Assembly: GCF_017545445.1 (NCBI RefSeq)
Contig: NZ_JAFWOM010000024.1
Location: 20,931 to 84,930 of the forward strand
Origin: Fibrobacter sp.
GTDB taxonomy: Bacteria; Fibrobacterota; Fibrobacteria; Fibrobacterales; Fibrobacteraceae
DNA length: 64,000 bases
Direction: 5' to 3'
Shown here: in pieces, positions 42,793 through 51,016 of the stretch
How the letters are laid out: the number at the start of each line of letters is the position of its first letter
Numbering within the stretch: the stretch's first letter is position 1
Made by a program: the position numbers and the translations under genes
The notes under the pieces: model-generated
Seen by the model: the letters and a program-made list of their open reading frames with translations, nothing else
Database searches by the model: none
Told to the model about the DNA's origin: nothing

Positions 42793-44928
42793 ATGAGTTT
42801 AAAGCAGACGGCTTTGGCGACCGTTTTTGGTCTTGGTTTTGCGGCCCCCGTTTTGGCCGATAACCCGCTTTCTAGTTATCATTATCTTGCTGACCCCGCT
42901 GCTTTTGCAACGGAAGACGAGTTCTTTATCCTTACGGATACGGATGATGAAAGCCCGAACACGGGTGAGAATGACTATACAATCCGCTCTCTTTACATCC
43001 TCAGTTCTAAAGATATGAAGAACTGGACGGACCATGGCATGGTGCTGAGTCATGATCGCGAAGTCTCTTACATTAAAAACATTTGGGCACCCGGCATCGC
43101 TGTTGTGGATGGCGTGTTTTACTTAATTTATCCAAACGGTGCGAGCGGCGTTGGCATTGTATCTGCTAAGGATGTGGCCGGTCCGTATCACGATCCGGTG
43201 GGCAAGCTCCTTGTCGGCGGCGGTGGCGTTACCGGTTGCGACGGCATTTCGTGGTGCTTTGACCCGGCTATCTTTATTGACGAAGACGGCAAGTCTTATA
43301 TGACGTTCGGCGGTGGTAGCGGGGGCAGCCGTGGCTACGGCAACAACTTTGACTTGTTCGAATTCAGCAAGCTCTCTTATGACAAGGTCGAACTCAATGT
43401 GGGTTCCAAGACGGCTCTTCAAGGCGCAAACCGCTCTTTCGAAGCATCTTACTTGCACAAACGCAATGGCATTTACTACTTGAGCTATAACGACCAAAGC
43501 CAAAATATTAGCTATGCGACTTCCAAGAACATCAAGGGGCCTTATTCCTATGTGGGAACCGTTATCGAGAACCCCTCGAAAATTAACGGCAAGGGCGGTA
43601 ACAACCATCACGGTTTTGCAAAGTTCAAGGACAAATGGTATGCCGTTTATCATGACCGCCGCTTGGTGATGGCATCTGAAAAGCCGAAGCTCACCAACGG
43701 TCAGACGCCTACGACGACGGGTAACCACAGAAGTGTGTCGATTGACGAACTCACGTGGAATGGCGACAAGATGAATGTCGTGAAGTTCACGGATGCAGGC
43801 CCGGCTCAGATTGATGACTTTGATCCGTACCAGACTTACAAGGCGCTCACGAGTTCCAAGCAACGTAACGTCCGCAGCCGTACCGATTACACCAAGGGGC
43901 AGCCTGTTGTTCATGTGCTTACTCCGCTTGCCTCCAAGGAATCTTGGATTCGCGTGAGCGGCGTGAACTTTGGCAAAGGTGCCGAAAAGTTTGTCGTGAC
44001 AGCAGCAAGCGTCGATGCAGGCAACAAGATTGAAATCCGTAGCGGCTCTGTGACGGGCAAGCTCGCCGGTACTTGCGAATTGCCTAAAACGAGCGGTTGG
44101 AAATCTTACGAAGAAACGGAATGCGAAGTGAGCGATTTGTCCGGCGTTGTCGATCAGTTGTTCCTCGTGTTCAAGGGTTCCAAGGACTCCACGATGGGCT
44201 TTACCGAATGGGGTTTCCTCGGCAGTGGCATGGCGACAGTGACGCAGGTTCCGTATGACAGTGTCGCGGTCAAGCTCCCGGCAAAGATTGAAGCTGAAAA
44301 GTTTGACCTCGGTGGTCGCAGGGCTTACAGCGACGACGATGCCGCAAACCAGGGCGATGCGGAATTCCGCACAGAAGATGGCGTTGACATTGTGCTTGGC
44401 GGAACGGGCATGGCGATTGGCTACACGAATGCTGGCGAATGGCTGGAATACACCGTCGATGTGCCGGAAGATGGCGATTATCCGATTGTCGCTTACGCCT
44501 CTTCGGGTGCAGAAAACTCTGGCTTCTGCTTCTCGGTTGACGGCAAGGCCGTGGGCGATACCGTAAAAGTGACAAAAACGGGCGATGATTGGAGCGTCTA
44601 TAAGGAATTTGAAGCCGGTACGGCAAAGCTCACCAAGGGTACACACGAAATCCGCTTGACCATTACGGGCAATAACGTGAATGTCGATTGGTTCTCTGTC
44701 GGAAAGGTCGAAAAGCAGCCGGACGGTATTGTTCCGCGAATGAAGTTTGATGCCAATACCGTTACCACGTACCGCGTGTTCAACGTTTCTGGCAAGCAGG
44801 TCGGCTCGGTGAACCTCAGAGGAAAGACTCCGGCGGTAGCGCTTGCCGACGCAGGATTCACGCAAGGCGCTTACATCCTCAAGAGTTTTGACGGTCGCAA
44901 AAAGTTTATGGTCTCATCCGCAAGGTAA
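42793..44928 (+). CDS. Secreted GH43 with two CBM6 modules (copy D)
   Basis: The frame is open from 42748, but the signal peptide (MSLKQTALATVFGLGFAAPVLA) and the alignment with copies A-C favour ATG 42793 and a 711-residue product. GH43 motifs are YHYLADPA, CFDPAIFIDEDGKSY and FEASYLHKRNGIYY. CBM6-1 carries IRSGSVTGKLAG and CBM6-2 carries VPYDSVAVKLPAKIEAEKFD ... NVDWFSVG. The tail YRVFNVSGKQVGSVNL ... AYILKSFDGRKKFMVSSAR is type IX A-type-like. Shine-Dalgarno is weak (GGGA). The catalytic domain resembles copy A (DHGM, YPNGASGVG, SIDELTWNGDKMN) and the C-terminal half copy C. Confidence 0.9.
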   Translation: MSLKQTALATVFGLGFAAPVLADNPLSSYHYLADPAAFATEDEFFILTDTDDESPNTGENDYTIRSLYILSSKDMKNWTDHGMVLSHDREVSYIKNIWAPGIAVVDGVFYLIYPNGASGVGIVSAKDVAGPYHDPVGKLLVGGGGVTGCDGISWCFDPAIFIDEDGKSYMTFGGGSGGSRGYGNNFDLFEFSKLSYDKVELNVGSKTALQGANRSFEASYLHKRNGIYYLSYNDQSQNISYATSKNIKGPYSYVGTVIENPSKINGKGGNNHHGFAKFKDKWYAVYHDRRLVMASEKPKLTNGQTPTTTGNHRSVSIDELTWNGDKMNVVKFTDAGPAQIDDFDPYQTYKALTSSKQRNVRSRTDYTKGQPVVHVLTPLASKESWIRVSGVNFGKGAEKFVVTAASVDAGNKIEIRSGSVTGKLAGTCELPKTSGWKSYEETECEVSDLSGVVDQLFLVFKGSKDSTMGFTEWGFLGSGMATVTQVPYDSVAVKLPAKIEAEKFDLGGRRAYSDDDAANQGDAEFRTEDGVDIVLGGTGMAIGYTNAGEWLEYTVDVPEDGDYPIVAYASSGAENSGFCFSVDGKAVGDTVKVTKTGDDWSVYKEFEAGTAKLTKGTHEIRLTITGNNVNVDWFSVGKVEKQPDGIVPRMKFDANTVTTYRVFNVSGKQVGSVNLRGKTPAVALADAGFTQGAYILKSFDGRKKFMVSSAR

Positions 44929-44983
44929 GGCCTAAAAGGTCCTCCTAAACCACACACCCTAATGACGCTGAAAGGCGTTGTTA

Positions 44984-45017
44984 CGCCTCGGGACGAACGT
45001 TCCGAGGTGTTTTTTTG
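44984..45017 (+). terminator. Intrinsic terminator of GH43 copy D
   Basis: GCCTCGGGA, loop CGAACG, TTCCGAGGT (one mismatch), then seven T. Confidence 0.8.
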
Positions 45018-45728
45018 TATTAGGTAATAGGTTTTAGGGGTTAGGTTTTAGGATTGTCATCTAGAGGATCAGTCATCCTGGAGCCTGTCATCCTCGAAGC
45101 CGTCATTCTCGACCGAAGGGAGGGAAACCATTATTTCTTGTTTTACACTTGCGGAGGGGAACTATTATTTCTTGGATTGCATTTGGCGATAGGACAACCT
45201 CAAAAGGTGAGTGTTGCAGCCATGGTTGACGCTTCGCGTCTGCAACTTCAGCTCAACCATATATACGAAACTTAGAACATCTGTTCTCTAGTTGAGTTAT
45301 CCTCTATGAGGAAAAAATGCAAGCATTTTTTGCGGCATTCGCTTTGTATGCTCTTGCATGGATATAACCGAACCTAAGAGGTTGGGGCCTACCCCAACCA
45401 TTATTTCTCGTATCTACGTTTGGGACGAATGATCCCGTCAATTTCTGCATCGTATGACAAGATTTAACTGGATCCTTCACGGCTTTTCGCCGTTCAGGAT
45501 GACGCGTTCAACGATGCCGTTCAGAATGAAAAACGCTGTATTATCAAAATTGCCATCCAGATGGTTTTGCCCATAGCTCAAAGCTTGCGTAGCTAGCGCT
45601 CCCATAGCTCACATCCCATTCCTCTAGTCTTTCGTCTCTCGTCTTTCGTCTAGCAATGGTTACTTAGGTAAACGAGAAAGTCTTTTTACCTATTGATATT
45701 GCTCCAAAACACTTCTATTTTATAGAGT
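45018..45728. repeat. 710-bp gap filled with repeat units
   Basis: No gene supported. It holds TTAGGTAATAGGTTTTAGGGG text, GTCATCCTGGAG/GTCATCCTCGAA units (45057-45115), two ACTATTATTTCTTGG-TTGCATTTGGCG modules also seen at 3539-3571, and CTTTCGTCTCTCGTC units near 45630. Just before the next gene are CTATTTTATAG (45714-45724) and an AAGTCTTTTTACCTAT stretch (45678-45693), a weak relative of the TTGAC-W6-TCCAT element. Confidence 0.55.
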
Positions 45729-46574
45729 ATGGAAACAGGAGAAAATCATATAGTTGAACCTGATGTTCTGCAATACACCAACTACCGTGTGTATTTGCGG
45801 GACTACTATGAGTTCAAGAAGAAAACGGTCCCGGCGTTCAGCCTCCGCTTCTTCGCAGAAAAGGCAGGGCTTTCGAGCCATGCCCATCTGAAACTCACTA
45901 TTGACGGCAAGCGTAACATTACAAAGAATACGGTGGTAAAGCTCATTCACGGTCTCGGACTTGAAAGCCATCGTGCAGCGTATTTTGAAAGTCTCGTTTT
46001 TTTCAATCAGGCTCAAACCGATGCGGACAAGCAGGTCTATTACGCCCAGCTTTTGAAAGCCAGCCCGCGTTCCAAATTGCACAAGATGGACAAGGCCCAG
46101 TTCCGCATTTTCCGCGAATGGCACCACTCCGCAATTCTCGAAATGGTCGCTCTCAAGGAATTCCGACCGATTCCCGACTGGATATCGAAACGCCTCGGCG
46201 GCCTTGTGACTCCCGCGCAAGTGACCGAATCGCTCAAGCTGTTGGTCGAACTAGGACTCCTGGTAAAGACTGCGAACGGTTTCCGCCAACGCGACCCTTT
46301 GATTACCACCGACGACGAAGTTCAAGATTTGATGGTGAAAATGTACCATCTGCAAATGCTGAAGCTCTCGGCGACCATGCTTTCGGAGCTTTCTGCCCCG
46401 CAAAGGGACGTTTCGGCATTGACTTTTAGCATAAAACGCGAAGATTTCCCCAATTTGAAAAAACATTTGCAACTCATGCGCAAAGAACTACTAGATTTCT
46501 CAGCAAAAGCGGGTGAGGCAGAAGAAGTTGTACAAATCAACATCCAGCTGTACCCTCTAACACGGGGAGTATGA
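45729..46574 (+). CDS. TIGR02147-family regulator (second copy)
   Basis: This 281-residue paralogue of the protein at 22262-23128 has the same order of blocks: YRVYLRDYYEFKKK, SLRFFAEKAGLSSHAHLKLTIDGKRNIT (helix-turn-helix-like), LVTPAQVTESLKLLVELGLLVK (winged-helix-like) and QRDVSALTFSIKREDFPNLKKHLQLMRKELLDF, ending in IQLYPL. As in the first copy, the next gene is a lipoprotein whose start overlaps this stop codon. No Shine-Dalgarno is seen, as also in copy 1. DNA binding is likely from the family; the target is unknown. Confidence 0.85.
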   Translation: METGENHIVEPDVLQYTNYRVYLRDYYEFKKKTVPAFSLRFFAEKAGLSSHAHLKLTIDGKRNITKNTVVKLIHGLGLESHRAAYFESLVFFNQAQTDADKQVYYAQLLKASPRSKLHKMDKAQFRIFREWHHSAILEMVALKEFRPIPDWISKRLGGLVTPAQVTESLKLLVELGLLVKTANGFRQRDPLITTDDEVQDLMVKMYHLQMLKLSATMLSELSAPQRDVSALTFSIKREDFPNLKKHLQLMRKELLDFSAKAGEAEEVVQINIQLYPLTRGV

Positions 46575-47839
46575 TGCGTTCTTTACATTCAATAATCGGT
46601 TGCATGCTAGTGGCGTTGTGGACTGTCGGCTGTTCAGACTCCGACACTACGGCCGGTATTGAAATTGGAAATCCGGAAGTCGCTCACAACATCGGGCTTA
46701 CGGCTGATTTCTCGATAGATTATTCTGATGCAAAGCAGATTTCGCTTGCCAAGGCTGCTTCCACGGATGAAAATATCGTCATCGATACGTTCCGCCTCAC
46801 GCTGACCGAGGTTCGCTCTTATTGTAGCTTCTATGCGGGCATGTCCGTCGATTTGGAATCAGGACTTATTCTTTGGCCTTACGAAGATGACCTGTCTGCG
46901 GTGCTTCCCATTTCGTTTACGGATGGCGAAGTTGTTAAGGACGCGTTCGAACATATCAACTTGCAGACAGAAGGGCGCCTGAAAGAAATAGGTGTTTCAT
47001 TTGAAGTTGATAAAAAAAGAGGGCAGAAATCTATTTATGGACGCATCAACAAGAACGGCAAGAAAATACCGTTTGTCTATGAACTTTCCGAAATTCAGTT
47101 GTTCTCGTTGCTCTATCACTATTCGCAGATTGATGTCCGAGATTCTGTTGTTAATTTGTCCGTTGCGTTCCGCGTACATCGTTTTGTCGATGGCTTGAAA
47201 TTGGACTCTGCAAAAGTGGGCGGAGACGGAGTTATCCATTTCAGCAAGAGTGAAAATGAGGAACTTTGGAAAGCATTGAACGAAAGATTCCTTTCTAGTT
47301 TTCAGGCTCTTCGGTATGAATACACTAATGCGGTTGGCAAAAATATTCGCAATTACGTGGATGATATTTGGGAAGAACTTAGTGGAAAGAAAAATAAAAA
47401 CCTTGTTTCTAATGGAGACTTTAAAGAAGGTGGTTTTGATTGGATTTTGCATACGCAGTTAAATGGTGCTGCCGATACATCTATTGTTAAGGATGATAAG
47501 TCGTACGGAATGAAGGTTCATGTGACCAAGGGCGGCGAATATTCGTACAGCGTACAGTTGCTCCATGAAAATATTGCTGTTGTCGCTGGTGCTACATACA
47601 AGTTTAAATTTACCATCAAGTCTAATGTCGAAGGGCAAATTACGGCTCGCTTGGGTACTTACACCCGTTACGAAACCAATGGGTTCCAAGAGCATGTTAA
47701 GGTCGATACGAAGGAACGCCTGATTGAATATGAGTTTACTCCCGATGTAACGGATCCGTTTGCACGTTTGGATTTGAATTTGGGCAAATCCGAAAGAACG
47801 TTCTGGATCAAAGATGTTCAAATAATGAGAATAAAGTAG
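46574..47839 (+). CDS. Lipoprotein with C-terminal CBM4/9-like domain, partner of second regulator
   Basis: The protein has a signal with lipobox TVGC-SDSDTT, an unidentified middle domain of about 230 residues starting GIEIGNPEVAHNIGLTADF, and a C-terminal carbohydrate-binding-like jelly roll (about 275-420: LVSNGDFKEGGFDWILH ... YKFKFTIKSNVEGQITARLG ... FWIKDVQI). ATG 46571 and ATG 46574 are both possible; 46574 is better spaced from GGGGAG at 46564. It overlaps the regulator stop codon. It parallels the lipoprotein at 23125, which also ends in a carbohydrate-binding-type domain of a different family. Confidence 0.75.
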   Translation: MRSLHSIIGCMLVALWTVGCSDSDTTAGIEIGNPEVAHNIGLTADFSIDYSDAKQISLAKAASTDENIVIDTFRLTLTEVRSYCSFYAGMSVDLESGLILWPYEDDLSAVLPISFTDGEVVKDAFEHINLQTEGRLKEIGVSFEVDKKRGQKSIYGRINKNGKKIPFVYELSEIQLFSLLYHYSQIDVRDSVVNLSVAFRVHRFVDGLKLDSAKVGGDGVIHFSKSENEELWKALNERFLSSFQALRYEYTNAVGKNIRNYVDDIWEELSGKKNKNLVSNGDFKEGGFDWILHTQLNGAADTSIVKDDKSYGMKVHVTKGGEYSYSVQLLHENIAVVAGATYKFKFTIKSNVEGQITARLGTYTRYETNGFQEHVKVDTKERLIEYEFTPDVTDPFARLDLNLGKSERTFWIKDVQIMRIK

Positions 47840-47989
47840 AATAAAGAAGGCGGAAGCCTTGCTAGGAAAGTTACACGAAATGTTATAGTGGATTGTTTTT
47901 TTTCTGATTTTATGAAATAATACGGGAAAAAAGGCAAAAAAACAGAAAAATCACAAAATGACGTGCTTTTATATTTGTAATTTGTAATT

Positions 47990-48898
47990 ATGGCACGATT
48001 TTTGCAGTACGTTCTTGCAGCTAAGGTTGTTCGTCCGTTATCAACCTTCCGCTTCTCATCCCGGCTTTTCGGGATTTATGCCTGTGCCCTTTGTGCCGTT
48101 TTCATGCTCGGCTGCGAAGAAATTGAAGAACCTAAGCCATGGATTCGCGTTGAACGTCCGCAGATGCTCTTTACGGATACGACGCTTCTCGATAGTTACG
48201 ACAAGGGCGTGCTCAACTGGCGTCTCAAAACCGCCTATCTTGAACGTTGGGCAGACAAGGAAATTGTGACCGTGCGTCCGGTGTTCGTCGATATTTACGA
48301 TTCCGTAGGGGAGCGTGTGGCATTCTTGCGTGCGGACTCCGGAAGCCTCGACATGAAGTTTACTTATGTGTATGCCTACGGCCATGTGTATGCGTTGACT
48401 CCCAAGGGTGCATCTGTCCGTGCAGATTCGTTACTTTGGAACAAAAAAGATAATTTGGTCAAAACGGCAAGCTATGTGCGTGTAGTTTCTGAAGATGGCG
48501 ACGTGCTGCAAGGCGTTGGCTTTGAAAGCGATGCCAAGCTCGACAACTGGAAAATCCTTTCGAACGTTACAGGCATATTTCAAGATGCTGCTAAGCGTAT
48601 GAAGGACGAAGATAAAAAACAAGCAGAGGCGCAACGTCTCAACAATCCGCCTTCTTCGTCTTCGCAAGCGGTGTCGTCTCAGTCCGCAAAACCGTCTCGC
48701 CCTGCAGCGCAAAATCCTGTTGCACCGCGCTCTGCAACTCCACAATCCGCAGCGCCGCGTCCAGTGCCGCAATCCGCTTCGTCGAGTCCTGCAAATCCAA
48801 CTCCGACGGCAGCTCCGACAAGTCAAAAATCTGCCCATCCGCATGCGTTCATGCGTCCTCACGGTCTCTTTGCAAAGCCCAATGCGGGGAACCCATGA
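47990..48898 (+). CDS. lptC: LptC-like LPS-export lipoprotein
   Basis: This 302-residue protein has a long signal sequence with lipobox FMLGC(42). The LptC beta-jellyroll follows, about 50-195 (VERPQMLFTDTTLLDSYDKGVLNWRLKTAYLERW ... VRADSLLWNKKDNLVKTASYVRVVSEDGDVLQGVGFESDAKLDNWKI). The last 100 residues are a Ser/Pro/Ala-rich low-complexity tail that LptC does not normally have. No Shine-Dalgarno precedes ATG 47990, and no good in-frame start lies between it and the lipobox. It overlaps lptA by 4 bp. LptC would pass lipopolysaccharide from the LptB-FG complex to LptA. Confidence 0.85.
   Translation: MARFLQYVLAAKVVRPLSTFRFSSRLFGIYACALCAVFMLGCEEIEEPKPWIRVERPQMLFTDTTLLDSYDKGVLNWRLKTAYLERWADKEIVTVRPVFVDIYDSVGERVAFLRADSGSLDMKFTYVYAYGHVYALTPKGASVRADSLLWNKKDNLVKTASYVRVVSEDGDVLQGVGFESDAKLDNWKILSNVTGIFQDAAKRMKDEDKKQAEAQRLNNPPSSSSQAVSSQSAKPSRPAAQNPVAPRSATPQSAAPRPVPQSASSSPANPTPTAAPTSQKSAHPHAFMRPHGLFAKPNAGNP
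47991..48006 (+). promoter_or_regulatory. Sigma-54 consensus site at the head of lptC-rpoN cluster
   Basis: TGGCAC-GATTT-TTGCA matches the -24/-12 consensus fully, with GG-N10-GC spacing and an AT-rich upstream flank. It overlaps the ATG assigned to lptC (47990), so it is either a real promoter serving downstream genes or a coincidence with the coding start. Confidence 0.45.
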
Positions 48899-50274
48899 GA
48901 AGGTCTTTTTCAAACAACTTTGTCTTGCCCGCAAAAGGGAGAATCTCCCTCTTGCTCTTTGTTGTCGTAACCTTCCTCGCATCCACTCTTGCGTTTGCGC
49001 AGTCGTCACCGCTGATTATGTACCATGCGGATAACCTTGAAGTGGCACGCAAACGCGGTACGCTTGTGTTGTACGGCAATGTGCACTTTGCTCACGATAG
49101 CGTTTCCTTCAAGACTCAGCGAGCCTTCTGGAACCGCAATAGCGAAACCGTAGAATGCGGTGGCGGATTCCTCTTTACGCACCCGTCCGGCTATATCCGT
49201 GCAAGGAACGGTTCCTATCAAAGAAAAAGCGAAATTGCAATCGCTTCTGGCGAAGTGAGTGCAGGCGATTCCGCCGGCAATTACCTCATGACCGGCCAGT
49301 ATTTGAAGTACGACCGCAAAGAAGACATTGTCTCGATTCCTTCGTCGCCGCGCCTTTATCAGTACGAAAAGTTGAAAAACGGAAAAATTGATACCGTGAC
49401 GATTCAATCCCGCTCCCTGATTTTCGATAAGAAAAATGGATTTGCGCAAGCGTTCGATGATGTTAAACTCACGCAAAAAGATTTGGTCGTCACTTGCGAT
49501 ACCGGTTACTTTGACCGCAAAAACAACTGGCTTAGCATGAAGGGCCATCCGACATGCGATATGAAAAACTACCACCTCACGGGTGATTCCATTTTCCTTG
49601 TCCTTGACGAAACCGGGAAAATGCTCAAGTCCGCTCTTGTGATCCGCAATGCCCACGGTGTCCAGAATGAAGAGCCGAAGCGCGGCAATCCCGGCAGCGT
49701 GACCGAAGCTTTTGGCGATACGCTTTATTGCGAATTCAAAAAAGGAAAAATTGAACGCCTTTACGTGAACTTGAATGCGAAGGGATTTTTCTACGAGACG
49801 GATTTAAAGGAATATCGAAATCTTATGGATGGGAACCGTCTAGATTTGTATTTTAAAAAAGGTCGAATGGATAAGGCTATTGTTTCGGGCAAGGCGCAGA
49901 GCACTTACTTTTATGTCAAAAAGGATAGAACCGTTTCCGGGAAAAACGAAGCGACCGGCGACACAATCCACATTTCGTTCGATGCCAGGAAAAACGCGGT
50001 GAAGTCGCTTAGGCTTTTGGGCAAGACGACAAACGCGAGCGGTCGTTACATTGATTTGGAAAAGGAAAACCGCATCAAGGAAAACGCAAAGAGGGATTCT
50101 CTTGCAAAACTCGATTCTCTTGCAGGGAAGAATTCGAAAAGACATTTGACCGTGACGGATTCCTTGATGTTTAAAAATTCTTTGATGAAAAATAACTTTA
50201 AAGGCTTGTTCAATCGCCGGAAAGACAAGGCGAAGCAGGCGGACGAAGCCGCGAAAACGGAGGACGCACAGTGA
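48895..50274 (+). CDS. lptA: LptA/OstA-like periplasmic LPS transport protein
   Basis: This 459-residue protein has a signal peptide (about 1-38, ending AFAQ) and OstA-type repeats ([38 protein letters not shown] ... [18 protein letters not shown] ... [17 protein letters not shown]). It is more than twice the length of enterobacterial LptA and resembles long LptA/LptD-N-like proteins of the FCB group. The C-terminal 60 residues are charged. It starts inside the lptC stop (ATGA) and its own stop overlaps the GTG of lptB, so the three genes form a tight operon. Confidence 0.85.
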   Translation: MRRSFSNNFVLPAKGRISLLLFVVVTFLASTLAFAQSSPLIMYHADNLEVARKRGTLVLYGNVHFAHDSVSFKTQRAFWNRNSETVECGGGFLFTHPSGYIRARNGSYQRKSEIAIASGEVSAGDSAGNYLMTGQYLKYDRKEDIVSIPSSPRLYQYEKLKNGKIDTVTIQSRSLIFDKKNGFAQAFDDVKLTQKDLVVTCDTGYFDRKNNWLSMKGHPTCDMKNYHLTGDSIFLVLDETGKMLKSALVIRNAHGVQNEEPKRGNPGSVTEAFGDTLYCEFKKGKIERLYVNLNAKGFFYETDLKEYRNLMDGNRLDLYFKKGRMDKAIVSGKAQSTYFYVKKDRTVSGKNEATGDTIHISFDARKNAVKSLRLLGKTTNASGRYIDLEKENRIKENAKRDSLAKLDSLAGKNSKRHLTVTDSLMFKNSLMKNNFKGLFNRRKDKAKQADEAAKTEDAQ

Positions 50275-51008
50275 AAAATTTGGTTAGCACGATACGCACC
50301 GACAAGCTGCGCAAAATTTATGGTCACCGCCAAGTGGTGAGCGATGTTTCCATCCAGGTTTCGCAGGGTGAAATCGTCGGACTCTTGGGGCCGAACGGTG
50401 CCGGAAAGACGACCACGTTCTACATGATTGTGGGCATGGTCCGCCCGGATGCAGGCCACATCTTCTTGGACGATATCGAGATGACGGACAAGCCGATGTA
50501 CAAGCGCGCCCGCTTGGGCGTGGGTTACTTGCCGCAAGAAGCGTCCATCTTCCGCAAGCTCTCCGTTGAAGACAACATCATGGCAATTCTCGAAACGCAA
50601 GACATGAAGCGAGCTGAGCGTAAAAAGAAGCTGGAACAGCTTCTCGAAGAATTTAAAATCACGCACATCCGCAAGACGAAGTCCATGAGTTGCTCGGGTG
50701 GTGAACGCCGTCGTCTTGAAATTGCACGGGCACTGGCGAGCGACCCTTCATTCCTCTTGCTAGATGAACCGTTTGCGGGCATCGACCCGATTGCCGTAGC
50801 CGACATTCAGTCTATCATTTCGGAACTCAAGGACCGCGGCATGGGCGTGCTCATTACGGACCACAACGTGCGCGAAACGCTTTCGATTACTGACCGTGCT
50901 TACATTATGTACAAGAGCCAGGTGCTTACCGAAGGCTCTTCGAGGCATCTTGCCGAAGACCCTGAAGCACGTCGTATTTATTTAGGTGATAGTTTCCGTT
51001 TGGATTAG
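50271..51008 (+). CDS. lptB: LptB, ATPase of the LPS export transporter
   Basis: This 245-residue ATPase has Walker [11 protein letters not shown]-loop [17 protein letters not shown] (diagnostic for LptB), signature [15 protein letters not shown], Walker [14 protein letters not shown] and switch His in [10 protein letters not shown], ending [17 protein letters not shown], the usual LptB terminus. The start is GTG with GGAGG seven bases upstream, overlapping the lptA stop. LptF and LptG are not in the window. Confidence 0.95.
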   Translation: MKNLVSTIRTDKLRKIYGHRQVVSDVSIQVSQGEIVGLLGPNGAGKTTTFYMIVGMVRPDAGHIFLDDIEMTDKPMYKRARLGVGYLPQEASIFRKLSVEDNIMAILETQDMKRAERKKKLEQLLEEFKITHIRKTKSMSCSGGERRRLEIARALASDPSFLLLDEPFAGIDPIAVADIQSIISELKDRGMGVLITDHNVRETLSITDRAYIMYKSQVLTEGSSRHLAEDPEARRIYLGDSFRLD

Positions 51009-51016
51009 GAGCTTTT

